Shown here one piece after another: positions 30,700-40,969 of a stretch of DNA of 64,000 bases. Numbering within the stretch: the stretch's first letter is position 1; every line of letters starts with the position of its first letter. Made by a program: the position numbers and the translations under genes. The DNA lies in the NCBI RefSeq assembly GCF_902686445.1, contig NC_062222.1, forward strand, positions 43,957,792 to 44,021,791, written 5' to 3'. The notes under the pieces were generated by a model, which saw nothing but the letters and a program-made list of their open reading frames with translations, made no database searches and had not been told where the DNA came from. This DNA comes from Sciurus carolinensis. Taxonomy: Eukaryota; Chordata; Mammalia; Rodentia; Sciuridae.

Positions 30700-32105
30700 A
30701 GGGAAGAACCTTAGTGGCATTGGGAATTTTGTGAATATTTTCCAAGAGAGAACTTCACCAGTAAGTCCAATGACAGGTAAAAAAGTTCCATGATGAAGCC
30801 CCAGCAACAGCAGTGGCATTTCAGATGGGGACCAGCAAGACCCAGCTGCTACAGAGCCTGAAGAACAAAAAAGAAAAACGTCTGACACCCGCAGAAGAAA
30901 AACAACAAACTCTGAAGCAAAACCACTGCCAAGTCATCCACTAGTGCTCAAAGAATTCAGAAGGAACCAGCCAAAATAACCCTTGCCCCTCCTAACTGCG
31001 GGGCCTAAAGGAGAAAACATTTGTGAATGGAAATCCACGGCACTTGGTGCACCAGGTTCCGTCTGTGACGGTGGTGTGTTTTTTCTAGAAATTTTTATCA
31101 GATAATTTGTTCAAACCACCAAGGTTTCAAATGCCAGAATCTTTCACTGCAAACATCAACAGTCGGGAGTTATCTGTGTAGACATCTTTAAAGATAACTG
31201 GAGTCCTGCTCTGACTGTTTCAAAGGATTTGCTAGCTATTCGTTGCCTTTGGACAGACTGCAGTCCTGTGGATCCTCTAGTTGGAAGCACAGTCACTCAG
31301 TATTTGACCAACAGAGCAGAACATGACAGGATAGCCAGACAGTGGACCAAGAAATGCACAACATAATTCACATGATTTGTATGCAGTGTGAGAGAGCAGA
31401 AGGCGTCATCCTTCCCCTGTGTGACAAATCTTTACAGGCTTTACAATACAAACTTCTGTGCATATGTAATACTGATTCTACTCTCTGCTTTGTTCACTGG
31501 AAACTGGGAGACTTCGCAAAAAGGGTAAATGCCATCAAGAGCAGAACTTCATAACTGTAGATTAGTTAGGTTTAAAATACTTGGGTCAGGTGGTGCACAC
31601 CTGTGATCCCAGCATTTTGGGAGATTGAAACGGGAAGATTGCAAACTCAAGACCAGCCTCAGCAACTTAGCAAAACCCTTTCTCAAAATAAAAAGGGCTG
31701 GATATGTAGCCCAGTGGTAAAGTGCCCCTGAGTTCGATCCTCAGTACCATAAATAATTAATTATTAAATGCCTACTTACAAGTCTTGCTTCTTTGAGATA
31801 TCAAAATGTATTTTGTCATGTACTAAGGATACTGGGCCTTAAGTCTATCAGGTATTATAGGGCATTTTCACCTAATTCACTATCTCTATGAGGTTATAAA
31901 AGCAACTGCAAATGACTAAGAATTATGTCATTTGTATTAAACCCAGATCTATTTCTGAATGTGTGGTTCACACTGTTGTGAAAATGCTTTACCTTTTACC
32001 TTTGTCAGTTTGTGATGAAAGAACTTCCTTTTATTCTTTTTTTTGTAACTCAAAGGGCACTGATGTATCATCTCGAACATAATAAACATGCTTCTGCAGG
32101 TATAA
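30700..32105 (+). pseudogene. UBE2E3: Processed pseudogene of UBE2E3 (ubiquitin-conjugating enzyme E2 E3)
   Basis: Intronless copy of a ubiquitin-conjugating enzyme mRNA. In three frames one reads, in order, the N-terminal acidic/serine region (PSNSSGISDGDQ, DPAATEPEEQ), the catalytic-core pieces [17 protein letters not shown] and [20 protein letters not shown], and the C-terminal IARQWTK. The Leu and Ile in [16 protein letters not shown] fit UBE2E3 better than UBE2E1 or UBE2E2, which have Met at those positions. The start codon position (30763-30765) is AAG, codon 6 is TAA (30778-30780), and several small deletions shift the frame in the core. The homologous stop is TAA at 31364-31366. It is followed by about 740 bases of 3' UTR split by a B1-dID at 31572-31768 and ending after an AATAAA near 32083. 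It cannot encode an active enzyme. The 5' boundary and TSD were not resolved. Confidence 0.9.
31572..31768 (+). mobile_element. B1-dID dimeric SINE inside UBE2E3 pseudogene
   Basis: TTGGGTCAGGTGGTGCACACC, linker AAAATAAAAAGGGCTGG and GAGTTCGATCCTCAGTACC. It interrupts the pseudogene 3' UTR, so it is younger than the retrocopy. TTAAAAT/TTAAAT flanks suggest the TSD. Confidence 0.9.
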
Positions 32106-32689
32106 ATAAAAACGTTTTATGTGACATGGGCCTTCATAAATAAAGACCCAGGGACCCAGGGAAAACTACTTCTTTATGCTTAGGTTTGATGAAGAATAGA
32201 CAGCCATATAGAGATGTGATTGGACAAATGGGTGCTATCTAATGGTAAAAGACTGAAGAGCTGGGAGGCTCAGCAAGGCCTGTGTGCTCAGATTCTTCTT
32301 GAACCCTGCTCAGAATCCTTCCTTCTCAGTATAGAGCAGGACCCCTTTTGCAGCCAGGTCTTATGATTGACTTACTGTCAGACAAATTAGGTCAGAGGAT
32401 CTTTTTATGGCCAGCTCTTACACAGAAGATGAGGAAAGGTTAGAGTAATATTTCTAGGTTTTATAATTGGCTTAGGGGAGTGGGGTTCTAGTTCCTATGG
32501 TCTTGCTTGGAAAGAGGAATTCTAGTTTCTATGGCCCTCCTTGGGGGGCAAGGGGAAGCAGGAGAAAGAAGAACAGGAGGAGAACAGAAAGATCTTGCTT
32601 TGGAGACCCTTTCCTTCAGGTCAAAGTGTTCAGCATGCCAAGGCATCATATTCTAAGCCCCAACTCATGTCAGAAGTCCTGATAGGAGT

Positions 32690-32955
32690 GGGAAGAACAG
32701 GCAAGAAAATGGTTCCTGAAGGTAAAACAGTGGCGCCTAATATTAAAACAGTAAAGTAAATGTGGGTTTCAGTGAACTTAAAAGAGCAGACTGAGTGAGT
32801 AGAAAAAATGTTACAAGATAGCAAATGATTAAAGACTAACAGAAAAAAAAAAAAAAAAAGTCTAAAGTCACTGGTAGTCAGGAGCAACTTAAACCAAGAT
32901 AATGGTAAAATACAGCTTCAATCCTTCAAATTCAAAATGGAGACAGTGTACTTCA
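32690..32955. other. Unassigned non-coding DNA
   Basis: No recognised element; an 18-A run lies near 32841-32858. Confidence 0.3.
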
Positions 32956-32956
32956 G

Positions 32957-33140
32957 AGTGGTGGTGCCCAGCTGTAATCCCAGCCAACTCTAATTCCAGC
33001 AATTCCAGAGGCAGGAGGATCACAAACTCAAAGCCAGCCTGGGCAATTTAGCAAGATCCTGTCTCAAGAAATAAAAATGGCTGGGGGTGTAGCTCAGTAG
33101 TAGAGCACCCCCAGGTTCAATCTCTACTACTGGAAAAGGA
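32957..33140 (+). mobile_element. B1-dID dimeric SINE
   Basis: GTGGTGGTGCCCAGCTGTAATCC, linker AAATAAAAATGGCTGGGGGTG and AGGTTCAATCTCTACTAC; running into GGAGGA repeats. Confidence 0.85.
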
Positions 33141-33274
33141 AGGAGGAGGAGGAGGAAGAGGAAAATGAAACTATCAGAGGATAGCAGTGATGTGTCGACA
33201 AAATAAAGAAAAGAGCTTCAAAAAAAGAAGGAACCCTCAAAGGCTGACAAAGGGTATAGGAAGGTTTTAAAAAA

Positions 33275-33355
33275 GGGAGAGAGCTGAGGGTCTATCAGTT
33301 GCCAAGCACGTGAAAGTTCCTGAGTTCAACCCCAAGCACCTCAAAAAAAAATTTT
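33275..33355 (+). mobile_element. Diverged ID SINE
   Basis: GAGAGCTGAGGGTCTATCAG then CCTGAGTTCAACCCCAAGCACC and an A run. Confidence 0.7.
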
Positions 33356-33359
33356 AAAG

Positions 33360-33704
33360 GCAGAAAGGGAAGGAGAACTTGCATTAGACAACTAGTGGTT
33401 GCTGAACTTCAAAAGAAGCTTCTCCATAGAAAACCAGAATGCAGGGGATGGAAGAGTGAGTAGTCAGTAAGGGAGTAGAATACAGTGAGTGTGTGCTGGT
33501 GATGAAAGGTGAAGTGCAAGTTGACAGGACCAAAAGAAGCTTCTATGGCACTGCAGGTAACAGCAAGAACTGAGAGGTGCACCTCTCAGGTTGAAATCTG
33601 CACACTGCCAAATACCAGGTGTGTGTCTTTGAACAAATTCTTTCTTTCTCTGTGTTTCATTCAGTTCCTTCTCTGCAACAAAGCTCATAAAGTTCATAGT
33701 GATA
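33360..33704. other. Unassigned non-coding DNA
   Basis: No recognised element. Confidence 0.3.
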
Positions 33705-33713
33705 CCTCCTCCT

Positions 33714-33716
<3 letters not shown>

Positions 33717-33747
<31 letters not shown>

Positions 33748-33821
33748 GGTGCTGGGGATTGAACCCAGGGCCTTGTGCTTGCAAGGCAAGCACACTACCA
33801 ACTGAGCCATCTCCCCAGCCC
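33717..33821 (-). mobile_element. ID SINE, antisense
   Basis: About 29 T, then GCGGTGCTGGGGATTGAACCC and CATCTCCCCAGCCCC. TSD CCTCCTCCTT at about 33708-33717 and 33822-33831. Confidence 0.9.
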
Positions 33822-33839
33822 CCTCCTCCTTCTTAAGGC

Positions 33840-33945
33840 TTTTTTTTTTTTGCCCTTGATGACAGGGTGTCACTATGCTGCCCAGGCTGACCTTCCATTC
33901 CAGGACTTTCCACCTGGGACCACAAGCACATGCCACAATGGCTGC
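33840..33945 (-). mobile_element. B1-type SINE monomer, antisense
   Basis: Poly-T, then GACAGGGTGTCACTATGCTGCCCAGGCTGACC and GGGACCACAAGCACATGCCAC. No ID half. Confidence 0.7.
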
Positions 33946-33947
33946 TG

Positions 33948-34262
33948 CGCTCCTCGTAAAGTTGTGAGGATTAAGTAGGGGACTACATATAAAATATAAA
34001 CACTAAACACTTTTTCCTTGAAAAATCTCTGTAGGCAAATAGGAATATGGAAGAGTGAAGAGACACAGAAGATAAAAGAAACACAGTAATTACACAGTAA
34101 TTATGTGGAGAGAATACTGGAGGAAGATCACAGAGGTGGAGTCTTGTCTGGTTCTCCCATTGGCCAGTAAATTAAGTGTTTCTGGACTGTGGCTGTAAAA
34201 TGGGATCACCATATCCTATCCCATAAGGATGTTGTCTGATAAAATGGGACGATGTATGGTTA
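33948..34262 (+). mobile_element. MIR-like fragments
   Basis: GTAAAGTTGTGAGGATTAAGTAGG (33956-33980) and CTGGACTGTGGCTGTAAAATGGGATCACC (about 34182-34210) resemble the sense MIR core. They may be two separate worn copies. Confidence 0.45.
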
Positions 34263-34279
34263 AGAATACAGATAAATGA

Positions 34280-34416
34280 GCTGGGTGTGGTGGTGCATGC
34301 CTGTAATCACAGTGATTTTGGAGACTGAGGCAATAAGATAGCAAGTTCAAGACCAGCGTGGGCCATTTAGCAAGACTCTGTCTCAAAAATAAATAAATAA
34401 ATAATAATACAAAAAA
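34280..34416 (+). mobile_element. B1 SINE monomer
   Basis: GCTGGGTGTGGTGGTGCATGCC to a (AAAT)n tail, with an AAGAATA(CA)G(A)TAAATG-like repeat on both sides. Confidence 0.8.
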
Positions 34417-34429
34417 AGAATAGGTAAAT

Positions 34430-34640
34430 GCAGAGCAAGAGGGCCCACACCTGTAATCCCAGCTACTCAGAAGGCTGAAGCAGGAGGACCCAGAAGGTTC
34501 AAGGCCAGACTGGGAAATTTGGTGATATCCTATCTTAAAAATAAAACTTTAGAAAGGATGGATGTTGCTCAAAAGTAGAGCCAAAAAATAAAAAAAGTAG
34601 AGTGTCCTAGATTCAATTCCTAGTACTGCGGTAGAGCGGG
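34430..34640 (+). mobile_element. Diverged B1-dID dimeric SINE
   Basis: CACACCTGTAATCCCAGCTACTC, then an ID half with a duplicated AAAGTAGAG and ATTCAATTCCTAGTACTGCGG. Confidence 0.75.
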
Positions 34641-34979
34641 GTGGAGCGTGGGGGTGAGGTGGCACGCTTACACCAGGACCAGGTAGAAATGGCTCAGTAT
34701 TGACACTAGAGGGAGACTGTCTATCACTGACAAGAGCCTCAGCGACCAAGGCTTGTACCGCAATTCAAGAGATGCAGTCCTGGGAGTATTGCCTGTTCAC
34801 CATGTTTCCGGTTTAGAGTTGAAATGGGGATCCTGGCCCAGAGAGGAAGAATCCAGTGCAAAGGGGGCAGAAGAAAGGTAATTTCCAGTGAAAGAAAACG
34901 CAACAAAGTATTTAAGGAGAGCTCTGCCTAGAAATGTTTGCAGTTGCTGTTGTTTTAAGTAGATGAGACAAGTCATTTT
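34641..34979. other. Unassigned non-coding DNA
   Basis: No recognised element. Confidence 0.35.
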
Positions 34980-34996
34980 AATAATATAACACAAGT

Positions 34997-35129
34997 GCTG
35001 GGGTGGTAGCACCCAGCTACTAGTCCCAGCTACTAGGGAGACTGAGACAGGAGAATCACTTGAGCCTGTGAGTCTGAGACCAAGCTGGGCAACTATAGAT
35101 GCTTTCTCAAAAATAAATCAATAAATAAA
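34997..35129 (+). mobile_element. B1/Alu-like SINE monomer
   Basis: GGGTGGTAGCACCCAGCTAC, CAGGAGAATCACTTGAGCC and an (AAAT)n tail. Perfect 17-bp TSD AATAATATAACACAAGT at 34980-34996 and 35130-35146. Confidence 0.95.
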
Positions 35130-35307
35130 AATAATATAACACAAGTAAAGTTTCCATGACTGACAGAACTCCGGAAATTAACTTCCACAGTTGTGTATGG
35201 GTTTTTCCATTAGTGGAAACGGGAATTGCTAAATTAGAGGAAATTGAGAGTAGAGTCAAACTACTTAGAAGATTCCAGGAAAACCTTTCAAGAAAAGCTG
35301 AATGGTC

Positions 35308-35460
35308 CAGGCCTGCAGGTACAGGAAGGAGGATCACAAGTTCTAGGCAAGCCTGGGTGACTTAGCAAGACCCTGTCTCAGAATAAAAAACAAAAAGGCT
35401 GAAAATGTCACTCAGAGACAGAGCACCCCTGGGTTCAATCCCTAGTACCACAAGGAAAAA
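35308..35460 (+). mobile_element. B1-dID dimeric SINE, shortened
   Basis: GGCCTGCAGGTACAGGAAGG, linker AATAAAAAACAAAAAGGCTG and GGGTTCAATCCCTAGTACC. Confidence 0.8.
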
Positions 35461-36000
35461 ATATGCATACACAAAAAATTAAAGGAAGACAAGTTTCTGA
35501 GTTAAGGGAATAATTTATTTGAGAAAAATCTAATCAAAGCTTAACTCTTAGGTTAGAAGCTGCCTCGGGATCTGAGTCCTAACTCCCATAACTCCACAGG
35601 CAGACCCATGTAAGCAAAACCTGAATCTCCATGGCTAGACCCTATCTAAAATGATATAAAGTGAAAATTCATACAAAATGTGTTTGGCAAAGTTTCATGA
35701 ACAATTTGCAAAGGTGAATAAAAATATCCTGTGGTCCCCCAATAAAGACCCAAATGAAGGCCTAATAGTGAAAAGAGAAGAGTATAAAATAACCACTGTT
35801 CACAGACAGGTCAGCCCCCTTTTCTTTAGCATAGGAATACTACATGCCTACCCTGTTAGGCCTACCCTCTTTTTTGCATTACAGACTTGCACTGTCATGG
35901 ATTGGCAAAACCTGTGAAATTTCTTAGCAATTGCCAAAAGCAATTTCAAATGGCTCTCAGCCTCTCTATCTCCTCTCACTGTGTAAGCAACATAATAACC
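35461..36000. other. Unassigned non-coding DNA
   Basis: No recognised element. The 79-residue open frame at 35678-35917 has no family resemblance. Confidence 0.35.
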
Positions 36001-36003
36001 CAA

Positions 36004-36078
36004 TTTTGGGGATTGAACTCAGGGCCTCATGCATGCTAGGCAAGTGCTCTAGTGCTAAGTTATATTCTTCAGTCCCCA
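36004..36078 (-). mobile_element. ID SINE, antisense, truncated
   Basis: TTTGGGGATTGAACTCAGGGCC and GTTATATTCTTCAGTCCCC. Poly-T not retained. Confidence 0.75.
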
Positions 36079-36118
36079 AAATAACCTAATTTGAAGGATG
36101 TATTAAAGTTAACAAGTG

Positions 36119-36205
36119 AACTGGGATTGTGTCTCAGTGGTAACTACTCACCCAGCATGAGTGAGGCCCTGGGTTCAATCCTCAGCAACACATAAAATAA
36201 AATCC
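36119..36205 (+). mobile_element. ID SINE
   Basis: GAACTGGGATTGTGTCTCAGTGG and GGGTTCAATCCTCAGCAACAC. Forms an inverted pair with the ID at 36004-36078. Confidence 0.8.
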
Positions 36206-36237
36206 TTAAGCACCACTTAATATATAAAATAAAAGTA

Positions 36238-36300
36238 ATAAATGGCAAAGAATTAGCGTCCCCAGTTTAGAGATGAGAAGACTGAAGTTCAGAAAGGACA
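36238..36300 (-). mobile_element. Possible MIR fragment, antisense
   Basis: CCCCAGTTTAGAGATGAGAAG then ACTGAAGTTCAGAAAGG resembles the inverted MIR core. Confidence 0.5.
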
Positions 36301-36567
36301 TACAACAAACAGCCTCCTTCCTGGAGTGTTAACAAGGACATTTCAAATATTTGTAGGTACCTCCCTCCCACTAGTGACTGCTGGACACACTGACCTTGAA
36401 TTGGGTCCCTTAACATGTTCAACTTGATGATTCTGCTGAAAGTTTTCCAAAAGAAAACAAAAAAGTTTTCCATTTATCTTATACTTTATACCTCTATAAT
36501 CTGATTTCTAGGTCAGGGCAAATTCCACTGTACTTATCTTTTGAATATTGTTATCTAAAATCTATAG

Positions 36568-36782
36568 ACGAAGCAAGGCATGGTGGCACATGCTTGTAAT
36601 CTCAGCAACTCTGGAGGCTAAGGAGGAAATTTTAAGGCCAGGTTAGGGAACTTAGCAAGACCCTCAGCAATTTAGCAAGAACCATGTCTCAAAAAAAGGG
36701 GAGTGGGGACTGGGGATGTAGCTAAGTGGTAAAGCATCCCTGGCTTCAATCGCCAGTGCCAAAATAATAAAAATAAAATAAA
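36568..36782 (+). mobile_element. B1-dID dimeric SINE
   Basis: GCAAGGCATGGTGGCACATGC, linker with GGGGACTGGGGATG and TGGCTTCAATCGCCAGTGCC. TAAAATCTATAG flanks it (before about 36567 and from about 36778). Confidence 0.85.
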
Positions 36783-36947
36783 ATCTATAGGTGAAAAAAC
36801 TTTGTTATTATCACTCCAGTTTTATATTTTCTGTTTGATACTCAGCTTCCTAGATAAAATTTTCAAGGAATTCAGCTCCAAAGTATATTCCTTAATGTCT
36901 TCTATACCTTCTGAGATCTATAGCCCAATTCTTACTTTTATTTTTAT

Positions 36948-37020
36948 TTTTTGTGCTGGAAATACAATTCTAGGCCTGGTACATCCTAAAGTGTACTCTA
37001 CCATTGAGCCTAGCAACACT
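36948..37020 (-). mobile_element. Diverged ID-like SINE, antisense
   Basis: TTTTTTGTGCTGGAAATACAATTC then CTACCATTGAGCCTAGC. Confidence 0.55.
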
Positions 37021-37025
37021 TTTCT

Positions 37026-37518
37026 GTTTAAATGAACTGACCAGTCTGACTCGTCATCAAGTTTTCCAAAATTGCTTGCAGGAGTTATTACTTTAATCCA
37101 ATGAGCACTTCCCTCCTGTCGTCTGAAAAATTTAATTTTCTCCTAAAGAGATATTGAATATATATAGAATTAAATTATGTCAAGTAACTGGATTTTAAAA
37201 ACTTTACTGGAACAGTAAGTTCCTGCCACAAGAGGGCACTAGAAATTTGGAAGCATAAACCCCCCAAAACAACTACTTTTCACAAAACCTTTTCACAAAG
37301 CAATTTTAAAGTTTTTTTTAAATATACAAGTTACAGTGTCAAAAATATTTAGAATAACATTCATGTTGCTTAATTTGATTTTTCCACCACACGTTTTCAA
37401 ACTGGTTTTTAAACATTGCAACTAAATGTTTTAAATTCTTAAGAAAGTATGCAAAATATTTCTTAGCATGCATTTTATGTTTCAATTATTTATTTAAACA
37501 TAAAGAAAATATTTTTTA
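37026..37518. other. Unassigned non-coding DNA
   Basis: AT-rich; no recognised element. Confidence 0.35.
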
Positions 37519-37520
37519 CT

Positions 37521-37592
37521 CTGGGGGTGTATCTCAGTGGTACTCTGCATACATGTAGAACTGGGTTCAATACGCACCAACAAAGAAAAGAA
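37521..37592 (+). mobile_element. Diverged ID SINE
   Basis: CTCTGGGGGTGTATCTCAGTGG then CTGGGTTCAATACGCACC; central deletion. Confidence 0.75.
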
Positions 37593-38143
37593 AGAAAGTC
37601 AAATTTTTTTTTACTTAAGCAACTAATTGAATGCCAAAGAAAAAGGCTAGAGGTCTATGTTTTTAATCTTAAAAGCACTAATTGACTGGGGCACCTTGGG
37701 TAGATTCACACCCTACTGTGGTTATTTACCTGAAATGTCTTTCCCTCAAGTCCAGCAAATTCAAGAACCAAACCAAATGTTGGTCCAGTTCTCTCTAATA
37801 CCACATCACCTATGCAGAAAAATTAATCATTTTTTCCCCTGGGTTTCTCTATAATTCACCACTTGGTGTACCCAATGTAGATAAATAAAGGAAATATTTC
37901 TTAAAAACCTATGTGCCTAAAAACCTACCAGTCTGAGTTCCCTCCCTTAAAGAGTTGATAAGATAATAGAGTAACATTTTTTAATGCATTGTGTGCAAAA
38001 ACTGGAGAATAATAAAGGAGGAAGATCAGGAATAATATATGACATTTATTATTAAAAGAAATATTTCCAAGCACTTGTTTTTCACTCAATTTTGAAGAGA
38101 ATTTCATTTTTTACTTATTGAGAACCAACTTACAACACTGTAT
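37593..38143. other. Unassigned non-coding DNA
   Basis: No recognised element or exon. Confidence 0.35.
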
Positions 38144-38157
38144 AAGACACCATGAGG

Positions 38158-38413
38158 TATGGGGAAGCTATAGAAAATAAAGGGGAAAAAGCTTGTTGCA
38201 GGGGAGGGAGACTCATGGAAACTGATGAGAGACCAGTAGAGTAGAGGAAAAGGACCAGGGGGAGGGAACAAGGGAGGGAAAGGGGGAAAACTGGGAATGA
38301 GATTGAGCGAATTATATTATTATATCATGTGCATGTACAAATATGTAACAACAAATTCCACTAATATGTATGATTATAATACACCAGTAACTATATGAAA
38401 AAAAAAAAAAAAA
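38158..38413 (+). mobile_element. Squirrel L1 3' UTR fragment
   Basis: Purine-rich GGGAGGGAACAAGGGAGGG, GAGCGAATTATATTATTATATC and ATTCCACTAATATG with about 16 A. Perfect 14-bp TSD AAGACACCATGAGG at 38144-38157 and 38414-38427. Same 3' end type as the nested L1 near 7.5 kb. Confidence 0.9.
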
Positions 38414-38606
38414 AGACACCATGAGGAGGTGTACAAAAAGAATAAATGGCATGGTTTTGGACTCAGAGTTGAGCATTCTGGGTAAGTAAAATGTATACAT
38501 AGTCACTACTTTGGAACATTTCAAAAGCAACATTACATTCAAGTGTAATTAACTTACTATTAAAAATTCATATGCATGTAGTTTATAAAGAAGGTACACA
38601 TAGGAC

Positions 38607-38695
38607 AAGGGATGTGGCTCAGTGTAGTACAGTACTTGCCTACCATGCACAAAGGTCTAGATTTGATCCCCAGTGCTACAAAAAAGGGAGAAAAA
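38607..38695 (+). mobile_element. ID SINE
   Basis: GGACAAGGGATGTGGCTCAGTG and TAGATTTGATCCCCAGTGC with an A-rich tail. Confidence 0.8.
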
Positions 38696-38899
38696 AGAAC
38701 ACATGATAAACCCACCTAAAGCATTTTTTTTTCTAAAGCATTTTTTATTTCATATGTAAGAAAATAATAAGTCCCATTAGGTCTAGAGGAGAGAACCCGG
38801 CTTTAAGAAAATAGAATATGAAAAGCTTCTTCCTCTCAACTCTGCACAGAATAGAATAGGGGTGAGGAGGTGAGGAACTAAGCTCTCACACATTGATAC

Positions 38900-39035
38900 A
38901 TAACCTTAAAAGCAGCAGTCACAGGACTTGGGGGAAATCTATAATCTTCCAAGTTATTAACCTCATCAAATCTCAGTTTCTTCATTTATAAAATGAGATT
39001 CTCATGTTAAGTGGTCTCTAAGGATCTCTCCAGCT
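38900..39035 (+). mobile_element. MIR/MIR3-like fragment
   Basis: AATCTCAGTTTCTTCATTTATAAAATGAG then GTGGTCTCTAAGGATCTCTCCAGCTCC follow the order of a MIR3-type core. It is cut by a B1-dID. Confidence 0.6.
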
Positions 39036-39047
39036 CCACTATGCTGT

Positions 39048-39228
39048 CCCCACCCCCACCCACTCCCACCCCGGAACTCTACCACTGAGTCCCATCCCCA
39101 GCCCTTTTTATTTTTCATTTTGAGATAGTGTGTCACTAAATTGCCCAGGCAGTCCTCAAACTTGAAATCCTCCTGCCTGATCCTCCAGAGTAGCTTGATT
39201 TTATAGGTGTGCACCAACACATCTGGTT
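39048..39228 (-). mobile_element. B1-dID dimeric SINE, antisense
   Basis: A C-rich start replaces the T tail, then CACTGAGTCCCATCCCCAGCCC, linker and inverted B1. TSD TATGCTGT at 39040-39047 and 39229-39236. Confidence 0.9.
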
Positions 39229-39236
39229 TATGCTGT

Positions 39237-39705
39237 GATTTTTATGGTGCCAGCTACTGAAATGGAGTGGTTGAATCTAACAGACATTATCATCAGGGAA
39301 TCATAGGAGCTTGGTAGCAAACTGGATATGCAGAAGATGAAGGGAAGAGAGGGAAAAAATAATTCATGTATGTTGAAGCTCTATGAAAAGCACAAACTCC
39401 TCTACAATGTATGGAATGGAAGAGTCATGAAAATCATTATCCATCAAATCTAGTTACAAAAATCTGAATAACAGAAGAGTTCCCAATGATGTTACTGAAA
39501 TAAACCAAAACCAGAAAAACTGCGAGTTGGACAGAAAGTGGACTTTCCTTTCACATGCTAATTCACTACCCCCCACCTCTACAGATTATTGAGATGCAGT
39601 TTACCACCAAGGAAGGAACCAGAGAGAATTCTCTTATTTTCATGCAATTTCCATCTTCATTCTTTTAGTCTGAAAACATTTCCTAGGAAGCTAAATTAGC
39701 TATTC
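39237..39705. other. Unassigned non-coding DNA
   Basis: No recognised element. Confidence 0.35.
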
Positions 39706-39708
39706 AAA

Positions 39709-39778
39709 GGCTGGGGTAGAGCACTTGCCTAGCAAGCTGAAGGCCCAGTTCCTTACCCAAAAAAACAAAAACAAAAAA
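39709..39778 (+). mobile_element. Diverged, shortened ID SINE
   Basis: AAGGCTGGGGTAGAGCACTTGCC then CAGTTCCTTACCC and a (CAAAAA)n tail. AGCTATTCAAA flanks it. Confidence 0.7.
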
Positions 39779-40570
39779 AGAGCTATTCAAATTTGGCAAT
39801 TACAAAGATTTACTATCTTGTAAAGGCTATTCTCCATAATATTGTTTTCTGAAAATTAAAAACAGAAAGATTAATTAGGAAGAAATTACATTAAAATATG
39901 ATCAGAGAGTGAAATATATTTAGACTTGTACTTCAAATCCAAAATAAATTGTAAGAAGCTGGTCAACTTTAAGGGGATTGGGAGTTTATAGCTTAGGCCC
40001 CTATACCATCATGTGGTTAGAGATTCCTGGATTTACCCTCATGGGTGCCTGCTTGTTCAACCCTAGAATGGCCACTGCACAAATCCACAGATTCATCAAC
40101 TGGAGCAAAGAGGAAAGGGTTGACCATTTTCATAAATGCCCATCAAGCAGGGTTTGCCGAAAAGAGACAGGCACACTTCTGAAGTTGTTATTAAGTATCA
40201 AAGGATTTTAAGAACACTGATTAAGGAAGCGTTTTCCTGATGGATGAAAAAAATGACTCAATTATGCTCATGAACTCTGCAGGAAGGTTATGCAATATAT
40301 TATGTAGCTTGAAGTATATTATGTAGTGCTTAATGAAAGTAAAATGAAAAAGAAAATTTTAAAATAGACAAGTAAAAACTAAAATCTTGTTTTTCGAACT
40401 TAATGTTAACACTTGTAACTCAGAACCACACACTTGATAAAGCTTTGGAAGGATTACAACAGAAAATATAAAGCCTTTTACATTTGTCATTTTTCCTTTA
40501 TTTATGCCACTTTTCAGTCCACAGACTTTACCGCTGTTTTATGATGAGAGAGTTATAAACACAAAAACAA
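39779..40570. other. Unassigned non-coding DNA
   Basis: No recognised repeat. The 77-residue open frame at 39978-40211 has no family resemblance. Short TATATTATGTAG repeat near 40295-40328. Confidence 0.35.
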
Positions 40571-40576
40571 GATTCA

Positions 40577-40655
40577 GGGCTGGGGAGATAGCTCAGTTGG
40601 TAGAGTGCTTGCCTTGCAAGCACAAAGCAGCCCTGGGTTCAATCCCCAACACCAA

Positions 40656-40686
<31 letters not shown>

Positions 40687-40690
40687 TATG
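40577..40690 (+). mobile_element. ID SINE with (TA)n tail
   Basis: Near-consensus ID (GGGCTGGGGAGATAGCTCAG, GGGTTCAATCCCCAACACC), an A run, then (TA)n at 40664-40689. GATTCA occurs at about 40571 and 40690. Confidence 0.9.
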
Positions 40691-40799
40691 ATTCATCCTT
40701 AAATCTAGCAGGCGCAGTATAGAAAAGTGTAAGATATTCAAGAACACTTCCTAAGAATCCATAAGCCAAGGGTTACTTATTAATTGATTAACTGCCCAG

Positions 40800-40965
40800 G
40801 AGTAATCTACCCTAACCCACTGTTTATGCCCTCATCTACAAAACCAGAGATGATACTTCTACCTCGCAGTAACTCCGTGAGGATTAAATAAATTAAAATA
40901 TGTAAACTGGTGCCTGGAACATGGTGCTCCATCAATGTAGATGTCATTAATGCTGTTAGTTACTG
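40800..40965 (+). mobile_element. MIR SINE fragment
   Basis: CTCATCTACAAAACCAGAGATG, CTCCGTGAGGATTAAATAAAT and GGTGCCTGGAACATGGTGC follow the sense MIR order. Confidence 0.7.
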
Positions 40966-40969
40966 ATAA

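Larger units (their letters stand above)
30184..32680 (-). mobile_element. Old LTR, family X copy B (interrupted)
   Basis: The inverted LTR end GTGACACCTTTCCTCAC...GTTACAAGAGAAAAGC lies at 30197-30279. The rest resumes at about 32115 (TTATGTGACATGGG, TTTATGCTTAGGTTTGATGAAG, GATGTGATTGGACAAATG, GCATCATATTCTAAGCCCC). Between them lie an ID, a B1-dID and the UBE2E3 pseudogene. It shares block order with copy A. Confidence 0.7.

Noticed and set aside
30763..31366. Functional UBE2E3 gene
   Set aside because: The start codon is lost, codon 6 is a stop and several frameshifts break the catalytic core; no introns are present.
31342..31554. 70-residue open frame as a small gene
   Set aside because: It begins out of frame at the C-terminus of the UBE2E3 pseudogene and runs through its 3' UTR.
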